Part shown: piece by piece, positions 1 through 6,241 of the stretch
Layout: each line of letters opens with the position of its first letter
Numbering within the stretch: the stretch's first letter is position 1
Source: Holophaga sp.
GTDB taxonomy: Bacteria; Acidobacteriota; Holophagae; Holophagales; Holophagaceae
Assembly (NCBI GenBank): GCA_030691225.1
Contig: JAUYES010000745.1
Coordinates: 1-8,574 of the forward strand
DNA: 8,574 nt
Reading direction: 5' to 3'
Notes under the pieces: generated by a model
What the model saw: the letters and a program-made list of their open reading frames with translations, nothing else
The model's database searches: none
What the model was told of the DNA's origin: nothing
Program-made: the position numbers and the translations under genes

Positions 1-19
1 CGTCCGGCTAGGCCGGACG
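1..19 (-). terminator. Hairpin just downstream of fusA, possible intrinsic terminator (cut by window edge)
   Basis: A perfect 8-bp inverted repeat (CGTCCGGC at 1-8, GCCGGACG at 12-19) with a 3-nt loop. Read on the minus strand it begins 13 nt after the fusA stop codon, where a terminator would be expected. Any T-tract would lie beyond base 1 and cannot be seen, so termination is inferred from the stem and its position only. It could instead be a processing or 3'-end-stabilising hairpin. Confidence 0.55.
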
Positions 20-32
20 CTTCAAAATGTTC

Positions 33-2141
33 CTACTTGCTGCCCTTAACCTTGGCCACGATTTCTTCGGCCACGTTGCGGGGTGCTTCATCGTAGTGAC
101 TGAACTGCATGGTGTAGGTGCCTCGTCCCTGCGTCATGGAACGCAGTGTCGTGGAGTAGGCAAACATCTCGGCCAAGGGAACCTTGGAGGTGACAACCCG
201 GACACCGGCTCGCTCTTCCATGTTCTCGATTCGACCACGACGACTATTGAGGTTGCCGATGACATCGCCCATGTAGTCTTCGGGCATTTCGACTTCCACG
301 GCCATGATGGGTTCGAGCAAGACAGGGTTGGCTTTTTCGCAGGCAGTCTTGAAAGCCATGGAACCGGCAATCTTAAAGGCCATTTCGTTGGAGTCAACCT
401 CGTGGTAGCTGCCGTCGTAAAGCGTGACTTTGACATCGACCACCGGGAAGCCTGCCAGGATGCCAGAATGTGTGGCTTCCTGAATGCCTTGATCCACGGG
501 CTTGATGTATTCCTTGGGCACCACACCGCCAACAATACCGTTGACGAATTCGTAACCCTTGCCGGATTCGTTTGGCTCCAAGGTAATCCTGACGTGACCA
601 TACTGACCACGCCCGCCGGACTGGCGAACGAACTTGCCTTCGGCATCAACCTTCTTCCGAATGGTTTCACGGTAGGCCACCTGGGGTTTGCCCACGTTGG
701 CGTCTACCTTAAACTCGCGCATCATGCGATCCACGATGATCTCAAGGTGCAACTCACCCATGCCTGCGATGATTGTCTGGCCGGTTTCGGCATCCGTGCG
801 AACTTTAAAGGTGGGATCTTCCTGGGCTAATTTCTGCAAAGCAATGCCCATTTTCTCCTGATCAACCTTGGTCTTGGGCTCGATGGCCACCTGAATCACG
901 GGATCTGGAAAATCCATCGATTCGAGAACGATCGCATTGTTTTCATCGCAAATCGTTTCGCCGGTAAAAACATCCTTGAAGCCCACAGCAGCGCCGATGT
1001 CGCCCGTACGGACTTCCGTAATGTCCTCACGCTTGTTCGCGTGCATCTGAAGAAGACGGCCGATACGGTCCCGTCGCCCCTTGGCAGAGTTATAAACCGG
1101 GGAGCCCGAAGCCAAAACACCGGAGTAAACACGGATGAACGCGAGACTACCAACAAAGGGATCCGCCATGATCTTGAAGATGAGCGCACTGAAGGGCTCG
1201 CTATCGCTGGCTTTTCGCTCGGAAGCATTGCCGTCCATATCGTGCCCCTGAATGGGAGGAATATCCTGGGGGCTCGGCATGTAGCTGACCACAGCATCCA
1301 GCAATGGCTGAACACCCTTGTTTTTGAATGCCGAACCGCACGCCATGGGCGTAAATAGTAATTCCAGGCAACCCTTGCGGATACCAGCTCGAAGCTCATC
1401 TTCCGTGAGCTGCTCACCGCCGAGGTATTTCTCCATCAGATGCTCGTCCGTTTCGGCGACCATCTCAACCATATTCTCGCGCCACTTCTCGGCCTCAGCC
1501 TGAAGCTCGGCGGGAATCTCGCCATAGATGACGTTGAAACCCTTGTCGCCTTCGTCGAAGGTCAACCCTTGCATGGTCACGAGATCGACGATGCCCTTGA
1601 AATTGTCTTCCGCGCCAATGGGGATGTGGATCGGCATTGGTTTGGCAGCCAAGCGGGTCTTCATCATTTCAACGACCCGATAGAAGTCCGCACCAGTGCG
1701 ATCCATCTTGTTCACAAAAGCCAACCGAGGGACTTTGTACTTGTTAGCTTGGCGCCAGACGGTTTCAGACTGGGGCTGCACGCCACCAACGGCGCAGAAC
1801 ACAGCAACGGCGCCGTCAAGCACGCGCAGGGAGCGTTCAACTTCGGCCGTGAAATCCACGTGACCCGGGGTGTCGATGATGTTGATGCGGTGCTCGACAC
1901 CAGCCATCAGGCCGGTCTGAGGAATCCAGGCAGCCGTGATCGCCGCGGAGGTGATTGTGATGCCTCGCTCCTGCTCCTGGACCATCCAGTCGGTGGTAGC
2001 GGCACCGTCATGAACTTCGCCAATCTTGTGGATTTTTCCAGTGTAGTAAAGAATGCGCTCCGTAGTCGTCGTCTTACCGGCATCGATGTGAGCCATGATG
2101 CCGATATTGCGGTAGCGCTCGAGAGGGGTCGTGCGGGCCAC
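33..2141 (-). CDS. fusA: Translation elongation factor G (EF-G)
   Basis: EF-G is the cytoplasmic GTPase that drives tRNA-mRNA translocation on the ribosome and, with RRF, splits post-termination ribosomes. The 702-aa product is full length for the bacterial family. GTPase motifs are intact: P-loop AHIDAGKT at residues 17-24, switch I RGITI at 59-63, DTPGH at 90-94 and NKMD at 144-147. Domain II and the later domains follow, including GMGELHLEI and the domain IV stretch with [11 protein letters not shown]. The start is GTG at 2141, chosen because AGGAGG lies 5 nt upstream and the N-terminus [14 protein letters not shown] matches the family. The stop is TAG. It is the third gene of an rpsL-rpsG-fusA cluster, 97 bp after rpsG. 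The sequence resembles canonical EF-G1 rather than the divergent EF-G2 paralogues. Confidence 0.98.
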   Translation of the reverse strand: MARTTPLERYRNIGIMAHIDAGKTTTTERILYYTGKIHKIGEVHDGAATTDWMVQEQERGITITSAAITAAWIPQTGLMAGVEHRINIIDTPGHVDFTAEVERSLRVLDGAVAVFCAVGGVQPQSETVWRQANKYKVPRLAFVNKMDRTGADFYRVVEMMKTRLAAKPMPIHIPIGAEDNFKGIVDLVTMQGLTFDEGDKGFNVIYGEIPAELQAEAEKWRENMVEMVAETDEHLMEKYLGGEQLTEDELRAGIRKGCLELLFTPMACGSAFKNKGVQPLLDAVVSYMPSPQDIPPIQGHDMDGNASERKASDSEPFSALIFKIMADPFVGSLAFIRVYSGVLASGSPVYNSAKGRRDRIGRLLQMHANKREDITEVRTGDIGAAVGFKDVFTGETICDENNAIVLESMDFPDPVIQVAIEPKTKVDQEKMGIALQKLAQEDPTFKVRTDAETGQTIIAGMGELHLEIIVDRMMREFKVDANVGKPQVAYRETIRKKVDAEGKFVRQSGGRGQYGHVRITLEPNESGKGYEFVNGIVGGVVPKEYIKPVDQGIQEATHSGILAGFPVVDVKVTLYDGSYHEVDSNEMAFKIAGSMAFKTACEKANPVLLEPIMAVEVEMPEDYMGDVIGNLNSRRGRIENMEERAGVRVVTSKVPLAEMFAYSTTLRSMTQGRGTYTMQFSHYDEAPRNVAEEIVAKVKGSK

Positions 2142-2146
2142 GGGGG

Positions 2147-2152
2147 CCTCCT
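2147..2152 (-). promoter_or_regulatory. Shine-Dalgarno site of fusA
   Basis: On the minus strand AGGAGG stands 5 nt before the GTG at 2141. This spacing, with the conserved N-terminus, fixes GTG as the fusA start. Confidence 0.85.
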
Positions 2153-2193
2153 AGCGTGTCAGAGATCCAAGGGAAGGTGCGAAAAGGCAAAAG

Positions 2194-2221
2194 ACGGGGC
2201 CGACCCGATGATCGGCCCCGT
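2194..2221 (-). terminator. Perfect 10-bp hairpin in the rpsG-fusA gap (attenuator or processing site)
   Basis: ACGGGGCCGA at 2194-2203 and TCGGCCCCGT at 2212-2221 are perfect inverted repeats around an 8-nt loop. On the minus strand the stem starts 17 nt after the rpsG stop and is followed by CTTTTGCCTTTT, an interrupted T-rich tail. This looks like a weak or partial intrinsic terminator between rpsG and fusA, suited to lowering fusA expression relative to the ribosomal proteins, or an RNA-processing hairpin. I see no convincing separate fusA promoter between the stem and the fusA start. Confidence 0.5.
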
Positions 2222-2238
2222 TTTCGAACGGCATGCGA

Positions 2239-2709
2239 TTACCAGCGGAAATGCGCAAAAGCCTTGTTGGCTTCAGCCATTTTGTGGACATCGTCCTTCT
2301 TCTTCATGGCAGCACCACGGAAATTCATGGCGTCCAGGATTTCGCCAGCAAGCTTGTCGCGCATGGTCCGCTCGCCACGAGAAGCAGAGTAGGTCTTCAA
2401 CCAGCGCATGGCCAAGGACTGACGGCGGCTCTGAGGAACCTCGACCGGCACCTGGTAGGTGGCGCCACCCACACGACGAGACTTGACCTCGACAGCAGGC
2501 TTAATATTGGAAAGAGCCTTGTCAAAGGCATCCAGGGCCAACTCACCGGACTTCTTGGCGACAATCTCAAGTGCACCATAGAGAATGCGCTCGGCCGTAG
2601 CCTTCTTGCCGCGCTCCATGAGCACATTGACAAATTTGGTGATGGTGACGCTGTTGTAGACAGGATCCGGAAGGATCTCACGTTTGGCGGGAGTGCTGCG
2701 ACGGGACAT
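2239..2709 (-). CDS. rpsG: 30S ribosomal protein S7 (uS7)
   Basis: S7 is the primary assembly protein of the 30S head: it binds the 3' major domain of 16S rRNA and lies near the E site and mRNA exit. The 156-aa product is normal length. It has the typical N-terminus [16 protein letters not shown], the [14 protein letters not shown] segment, the [11 protein letters not shown] motif near residues 81-91, and the family's C-terminal region ending AFAHFRW. ATG at 2709 is preceded by a GGGAGG Shine-Dalgarno. Only 12 bp separate it from the rpsL stop, so the two are surely co-transcribed and perhaps translationally coupled. The long S12-S7 spacer that carries the S7 autoregulatory site in E. coli is absent here. 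Confidence 0.98.
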   Translation of the reverse strand: MSRRSTPAKREILPDPVYNSVTITKFVNVLMERGKKATAERILYGALEIVAKKSGELALDAFDKALSNIKPAVEVKSRRVGGATYQVPVEVPQSRRQSLAMRWLKTYSASRGERTMRDKLAGEILDAMNFRGAAMKKKDDVHKMAEANKAFAHFRW

Positions 2710-2721
2710 TGGCTGCCTCCC

Positions 2722-3111
2722 TTACTTCTTGACGGCAGCGGCTTTGGGCCGTTTTGCGCCGTACTTTGAACGAGACTGATTGCGATTGGCAACGCCGGTC
2801 GTATCAAGCGTCCCACGGACCACGTGATAGCGCACACCAGGCAGATCCTTAACACGGCCGCCGCGGATCAACACGATGCTGTGTTCCTGCAAATTGTGGC
2901 CAACACCAGGAATATACGTGGTGCACTCGATGCCGTTGGTGAGGCGAACACGGGCAACCTTGCGAAGCGCGGAGTTCGGCTTCTTGGGGGTGGTCGTAAA
3001 CACGCGGGTGCAAACGCCGCGCTTCTGGGGACAAGCGTTAAGCGCTGGGCTCTTCGTCTTGTTTTTGTAGGATGTCCGCCCTTGGCGAATCAGCTGGTTA
3101 ATGGTTGGCAC
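2722..3111 (-). CDS. rpsL: 30S ribosomal protein S12 (uS12)
   Basis: S12 sits at the 30S shoulder by the decoding centre and controls translational accuracy. The 129-aa product starts M(GTG)[10 protein letters not shown] and carries the signature [18 protein letters not shown], the GHNLQEHS loop and [13 protein letters not shown]. Lys43 and Lys88, the positions where streptomycin-resistance changes arise, are wild type. Asp89, the residue methylthiolated by RimO in E. coli, is present. I chose the GTG at 3111 because AAGGAGGT ends 4 nt upstream and family members begin here. A longer in-frame reading from an ATG at 3171 adds 20 residues with no family match and no good ribosome-binding site. 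It is the first gene of the cluster, with its own promoter about 120 bp upstream. Confidence 0.97.
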   Translation of the reverse strand: MPTINQLIRQGRTSYKNKTKSPALNACPQKRGVCTRVFTTTPKKPNSALRKVARVRLTNGIECTTYIPGVGHNLQEHSIVLIRGGRVKDLPGVRYHVVRGTLDTTGVANRNQSRSKYGAKRPKAAAVKK

Positions 3112-3115
3112 TCCA

Positions 3116-3123
3116 ACCTCCTT
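3116..3123 (-). promoter_or_regulatory. Strong Shine-Dalgarno site deciding the rpsL start
   Basis: AAGGAGGT on the minus strand, 4 nt before the GTG at 3111. It decides against the upstream in-frame ATG at 3171. Confidence 0.85.
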
Positions 3124-3207
3124 GCGTGGACGCTCAGAACATCTGGCGTCAAGGCCCGAGAGGTCATACACCGCTAGGCGGCGACATCGGACAGAAAGAA
3201 ATGGGCA

Positions 3208-3223
3208 CGACCCACTAGGGTCG
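3208..3223 (-). promoter_or_regulatory. Small hairpin at the start of the str-operon leader
   Basis: CGACCC at 3208-3213 pairs with GGGTCG at 3218-3223 around a 4-nt loop. It falls within the first 20 or so nucleotides of the transcript predicted from the promoter at 3234-3261. The leader to the rpsL start is roughly 115 nt. The hairpin may protect the 5' end or serve in growth-rate or ribosomal-protein control. There is no T-tract directly after it, so it is not a terminator. Function is inferred from position only. Confidence 0.35.
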
Positions 3224-3233
3224 GGAACCTTGA

Positions 3234-3261
3234 ATGTTACCTAAAAAACCAAGTAAGTCAA
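3234..3261 (-). promoter_or_regulatory. Sigma70-type promoter of the rpsL-rpsG-fusA cluster
   Basis: On the minus strand, TTGACT (3256-3261, five of six matches to the -35 consensus) is separated by 16 nt from TAACAT (3234-3239, four of six matches to the -10 consensus). The spacer contains a T-run. Transcription would start near 3227, giving a leader of about 115 nt. The promoter lies between the fmdB-like stop and rpsL, so the ribosomal genes can be transcribed independently of the upstream genes. Confidence 0.65.
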
Positions 3262-3282
3262 AGGAAATGAAACTCAGGCACC

Positions 3283-3564
3283 CTAATGACAGGCACACCC
3301 GCCACAACAGCCCCCACCACCCTCACTGAGCTTGGGCGGGGTTGGCTCTGGCGCCTTTTCGGCAACTTTGCTCCCTTGCCCCTGACCATACCCGCCAGCA
3401 AACCAACCGCTCCCAGAGAGGGCAAATGATGTTAACGAAATTTGCCGACTCATCCCATGGACAGCATTGCACTTAGGACAATCATGCGTTTCGCTAGCAG
3501 AGAGGCCTTCGAGCTTTTCCTCGAACTCCCCACAGGCCTCACAGCGGTATTCGTAGAGCGGCAT
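3283..3564 (-). CDS. FmdB-family zinc-ribbon protein
   Basis: A 93-aa protein of the FmdB family of small putative regulatory proteins, whose biochemical role is unsettled. It opens with the family signature MPLYEYRCEACG and carries one zinc ribbon: Cys8-x2-Cys11 and Cys29-x2-Cys32. The characteristic GSGWFAGGYG motif follows near residues 51-60. A Pro/Lys/Glu-rich linker leads to a Gly/Cys tail ending CCGGCACH, which could hold a second metal. ATG at 3564 is used because GAGGA lies 6 nt upstream and homologues start with MPxYEY; an ATG 30 bp further upstream would add ten unrelated residues. It is 100 bp downstream of the TPR/transglutaminase-like gene on the same strand, and the str-operon promoter begins just past its stop. 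No terminator separates it from rpsL. Confidence 0.88.
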   Translation of the reverse strand: MPLYEYRCEACGEFEEKLEGLSASETHDCPKCNAVHGMSRQISLTSFALSGSGWFAGGYGQGQGSKVAEKAPEPTPPKLSEGGGGCCGGCACH

Positions 3565-3664
3565 AGCATCCTCATGATCGAAGCGGGTCGTCACCGTAAA
3601 CCAAGTAGTTTACCGCACACCTTTGATGCATACACGTGATGGTTTCTTCCCGGCTGGTCGTGTC

Positions 3665-4747
3665 TCATTTCTTAAGAAGTGATTTTTCCTTTTCAGATTC
3701 ACGCATCCTCGTGAGCTTGCTATCGAACCGCTCGCGCTCACCGGGCACCGCCCACTTTTTGGCTTCTTCAAGATCCTTGACGGCCAAATCGGTTTTGCCA
3801 AGCAGGATATTCACCCGCGCCTGGGTCAAAAAAAACTCAGACTCGTACGGAAGCAACTTGATGGCCTTGCGAATTAATGTCAGTGCACCATCGACATTGC
3901 CTTCCGCTAATGCTTCCTCAGCAAGAAAAGCATTGAAATAGGGGTCCTTCTTTCGCACATCAAGTTCGAGGAGTCGATAACGAATGGCCTCCTCGAATCG
4001 TCCCTGCTCTCGCATCAAGGCTTGCATGTTTCCGATAGCGGAACTATCTCTCGGGTCGCAACGAAGCGCCTTTCGAAAGGCCGCTTCTGCATCCTGGAAT
4101 TTTCCGTGTGACTTCAGGACGACTCCATAGATATTCCACCCGACGCTCAGGGATGAATCCATCTCAACTGAGATCTTGGCGGTGACTAAAGCCTCATCTG
4201 TTTGCCCCTTATCCAATTCTTCGACGGCTCGATTAGCGTAAAACAGGGCTCGCACCCTTGAGTCACCGATTACCGCGACTCGATAGACACCTACTCGCTT
4301 GCGCAACTGAGGCAAAAAATCCGCGACAACATCCTCCAGGGGAGGAAGCTCAACCAGGGCTACAATATGGCGCTCCAGGCGGACAACTGTTCCAACGCGC
4401 CGCCAACGGTTTGTGTTGAGCGCCTCGGCAAACCGCGCCTGAATACCCAACGAATCACAAGCAGCCACATAAAAAGCTGTCAAGGATAGGCAGTTGGCCT
4501 TCCGATCCCGCCAAACTTCAGCCACCGTGCGTGTGTAGGTATTATCGTAAGTCAACCCCAAACCGCCTTCTGCTTGAGATCGAAAGATTGCTTCAAGAAG
4601 AGCCTGCAGCTTGGCCCGGGTTCCATTCTGACTTCCCGTGGTATGCCGTGCAAAATTCCGCACTTCAATGGGCATTGCAAAAGGGTCCTCTTCTGCGTTG
4701 AGGGCAAACACGCACAGGACGGAGACAATTAGCGTGCGGAATCGCAT
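3665..4747 (-). CDS. Exported protein with transglutaminase-like domain and TPR repeats
   Basis: About 360 aa. Residues 1-18 form a signal peptide (short basic start, hydrophobic core, ALNA before EEDPF); there is no lipobox Cys, so cleavage by signal peptidase I and a periplasmic location are expected. Residues 60-145 resemble a transglutaminase/cysteine-protease-like core: VWRDRKANCLSLT with Cys86, then His127 in LERHIVALVE and Asp143 in VVADF, spaced like a Cys-His-Asp triad. From about 165 to 345 there are roughly five TPR-like helical repeats (for example AEAAFRKALRCDPRDSSAIG), a protein-interaction scaffold. The C-terminus is very basic and charged. I chose ATG at 4747 because GAGG lies 5 nt upstream; a GTG at 4753 is possible and adds two residues. 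The substrate is unknown. It may form a transcript with the FmdB-like gene. Confidence 0.75.
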   Translation of the reverse strand: MRFRTLIVSVLCVFALNAEEDPFAMPIEVRNFARHTTGSQNGTRAKLQALLEAIFRSQAEGGLGLTYDNTYTRTVAEVWRDRKANCLSLTAFYVAACDSLGIQARFAEALNTNRWRRVGTVVRLERHIVALVELPPLEDVVADFLPQLRKRVGVYRVAVIGDSRVRALFYANRAVEELDKGQTDEALVTAKISVEMDSSLSVGWNIYGVVLKSHGKFQDAEAAFRKALRCDPRDSSAIGNMQALMREQGRFEEAIRYRLLELDVRKKDPYFNAFLAEEALAEGNVDGALTLIRKAIKLLPYESEFFLTQARVNILLGKTDLAVKDLEEAKKWAVPGERERFDSKLTRMRESEKEKSLLKK

Positions 4748-4793
4748 GAGCACCTCACACTCCCAAGATTACGTGGATTCCTGAATTCCACCA

Positions 4794-4823
4794 TTGTTCG
4801 TATACGTGGGGACTCTCTATAAG
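4794..4823 (+). promoter_or_regulatory. Putative promoter of the formyltransferase gene
   Basis: TTGTTC (4794-4799) is followed after 17-18 nt by CTATAAG (4817-4823), about 30 bp before the start codon. It sits in the 106-bp gap between two divergent genes. That gap also contains an imperfect inverted repeat at 4773-4791 (GTGGA and TCCAC arms) and two copies of ACGTGG, at about 4771 and 4804. These could be regulator sites shared by both genes. No clear promoter for the minus-strand gene was found. Confidence 0.45.
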
Positions 4824-4853
4824 GGGTAGACTTCATTTTCTCTGGAGCCAAGC

Positions 4854-5774
4854 ATGACCACCGCCATCGTTTGCGCCTATTCTCCCGTGGGCCGGGAGGC
4901 TTTGGAGGGATTGATCGAGGCCGGGATCGAGGTCTTAATGCTTTACACCTACCCTCAAGCCTCGGATGAGGAATGGTTCGAACCTCCCGCAACTTTCGCA
5001 AAATCCCAAGGTATTCCTGTTCGAATGGAGCCCGATTTCAACGCCGATTCGGTTTTCCTAGCGATCCAAAATGCTAAGCCGGATCTTTTGTTGAGTTTTT
5101 ATTTCCGCGAAATGATCAAGGCCCGAGTTTTAGAAATTCCTCGCATCGGCGCCTTCAATCTTCACGGATCTCTCTTGCCCCGATACCGAGGGCGCGCGCC
5201 CATCAACTGGGTGCTGGTCAAAGGCGAAACAGAAACGGGCATAACCCTTCACGCGATGACTCCAAAACCCGACGACGGAGATATCCTCGCCCAGGTTCGA
5301 ATACCCATCGACTGGGACGAAACCGCCTTGAGCCTAACCATGAAGGCCGCCAGTGCCGGTCGAAAGCTGGTGAGGGAATCCCTGCCTGGAATTGTGGCCG
5401 GAACCACGCCGCGTCTTTCCCAGCGAGACCTTTGCCCTTCTACCTATTTTGGGGGGCGAAAGCCTACCGACAGTCGCCTTCATTTTGAAATGAAGGTAGA
5501 AGAAGCCTTCAACCAGATTCGCGCCGTTGCGGATCCCTGGCCAAATGCTTTCCTACAAACGGCAACGGAAGAAGTCCACATCGCATGGGCCCTTCCATCT
5601 CTGGAGACTTGTCCTCAAGGCAGTTTCCGGATCACCCAGACCGGAGTAATCCTGGGCTTTGCGGATGGCTCCCTTCGACTAACCGAGCTTCGAAAAAACA
5701 GCCGCCGAAGCACCCGTCCAACCGAACAGGCAGACTGGCTCCGCGCCCTGGACATACCCGAAGTCCAGTTTTAG
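4854..5774 (+). CDS. Stand-alone ArnA-type sugar-nucleotide N-formyltransferase
   Basis: A 306-aa cytoplasmic enzyme expected to transfer a formyl group from N10-formyltetrahydrofolate to an amino-sugar nucleotide. It aligns along its length with the N-terminal formyltransferase domain of ArnA: FNLHGSLLPRYRGRAPINWVLVKGETETGITLH at 101-133, KPDDGDILAQ at 138-147 and IRAVADPWPNAF at 222-233. Catalytic Asn102, His104 and Asp140 are all present, at the same numbers as in E. coli ArnA. The ArnA decarboxylase domain is missing. Other members of the fold (Fmt, PurN) match less well, as ArnA shares the TETG and ADPWP stretches. ATG at 4854 has GGAG 6 nt upstream. No other arn or sugar-synthesis gene is in the window, so the natural substrate (UDP-Ara4N or another 4-amino sugar for LPS) is open. 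The PepSY-like gene follows 29 bp later. Confidence 0.85.
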   Translation: MTTAIVCAYSPVGREALEGLIEAGIEVLMLYTYPQASDEEWFEPPATFAKSQGIPVRMEPDFNADSVFLAIQNAKPDLLLSFYFREMIKARVLEIPRIGAFNLHGSLLPRYRGRAPINWVLVKGETETGITLHAMTPKPDDGDILAQVRIPIDWDETALSLTMKAASAGRKLVRESLPGIVAGTTPRLSQRDLCPSTYFGGRKPTDSRLHFEMKVEEAFNQIRAVADPWPNAFLQTATEEVHIAWALPSLETCPQGSFRITQTGVILGFADGSLRLTELRKNSRRSTRPTEQADWLRALDIPEVQF

Positions 5775-5803
5775 AATTGGCTTTCATCCAAACGAGGCCA
5801 ACC

Positions 5804-6118
5804 ATGATGCGTTCCGCAGCCCTGCTGTTGGTGCCTGCCCTTATCCTGACGGCCGGTGCGTCCCAGAAAAAGCAATCTCGCCGAAGCGGGCCAGTCAGCT
5901 CGGCCAAAGAAGCAAAAGATATTGCCGAACGGGAAGTCAATGGTGTTGCCGTCAGCGCTCGGCGGGTTCCTCTGAACGGGGCCTCAAGCGGATGGGAAGT
6001 GGATGTGGCGATGCCTAACGAAAACCGAGGTTGGCGCTGTTTGATTGATTCGGACACCCACATGGTTCACACCAAAGATCGCATTCCAAACCCAAAAAAA
6101 GGTAAATCCCAGCGTTAA
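5804..6118 (+). CDS. Small exported PepSY-like protein
   Basis: A 104-aa protein beginning at ATG 5804, with GAGG 6 nt upstream; the reading frame extends further left, but that part overlaps the formyltransferase and lacks a ribosome site. Residues 1-19 are a signal peptide with a hydrophobic core and AGA before the predicted cut. A Lys/Arg-rich stretch (20-29) follows. Residues 32-95 resemble one PepSY module: SAKEAKDIAEREV, then VSARRVPL, GWEVDVAM, and GWRCLIDSDTHMVHT, the last matching the strand and turn where PepSY domains read 'vDa.TG.v'. PepSY domains often occur as protease inhibitors or sensor modules in the periplasm. A single Cys (79) remains. The tail is basic. It is 29 bp after the formyltransferase gene and likely co-transcribed. 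The family call is from pattern only. Confidence 0.7.
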   Translation: MMRSAALLLVPALILTAGASQKKQSRRSGPVSSAKEAKDIAEREVNGVAVSARRVPLNGASSGWEVDVAMPNENRGWRCLIDSDTHMVHTKDRIPNPKKGKSQR

Positions 6119-6135
6119 CCCCCGCTCGGCGGACA

Positions 6136-6147
6136 ACCGGTACCGGT
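6136..6147. repeat. 12-bp perfect palindrome upstream of the SPFH gene
   Basis: ACCGGTACCGGT is its own reverse complement and also two tandem ACCGGT units. It lies 18 nt after the stop of the PepSY-like gene and about 95 nt before the SPFH start. It could be an operator or part of a weak terminator: TACCG at 6141-6145 can pair with CGGTA at 6160-6164, which is followed by five T's. I cannot choose between these from sequence alone. Confidence 0.4.
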
Positions 6148-6214
6148 AAGCGGAAGTGACGGTATTTTTACAACAACCGCCTTACCAATCTTGACCCAAC
6201 GCGTAAACTTGTCC

Positions 6215-6230
6215 TGCGGTGAAGACCGCA
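6215..6230 (+). promoter_or_regulatory. Hairpin abutting the SPFH ribosome-binding site
   Basis: TGCGGT (6215-6220) pairs with ACCGCA (6225-6230) around GAAG. The stem ends one base before the GGAGG at 6232-6236, so it could affect ribosome access or stabilise the 5' end. No clear -35/-10 pair was found in 6119-6214; TTTACA at 6167-6172 lacks a partner. Confidence 0.35.
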
Positions 6231-6231
6231 T

Positions 6232-6236
6232 GGAGG
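6232..6236 (+). promoter_or_regulatory. Shine-Dalgarno site deciding the SPFH start
   Basis: GGAGG lies 5 nt before ATG 6242. The ATG at 6230 overlaps this site, and the TTG at 6191 has no ribosome site, so 6242 is taken as the start. Confidence 0.8.
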
Positions 6237-6241
6237 ATGAC

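Noticed and set aside
27..830. Long plus-strand open frame opposite the 3' part of fusA
   Set aside because: It is antisense to a certain EF-G gene, has no recognisable domain or ribosome site, and its His/Gly-rich composition is typical of a shadow frame.
1440..2486. 348-codon plus-strand frame across fusA 5' end, the gap and part of rpsG
   Set aside because: It overlaps two certain genes in antisense and has no family features.
3112..3171. 20-residue N-terminal extension of S12 from an ATG at 3171
   Set aside because: S12 proteins start at the PTINQLIRQ segment, and the GTG at 3111 has a near-perfect Shine-Dalgarno.
5585..5803. Upstream extension of the PepSY-like frame
   Set aside because: It overlaps the formyltransferase, and ATG 5804 has a proper ribosome site followed by a signal peptide.
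6191..6241. Longer SPFH start from TTG 6191 or ATG 6230
   Set aside because: The GGAGG at 6232-6236 serves ATG 6242, and homologues begin MGLxD.
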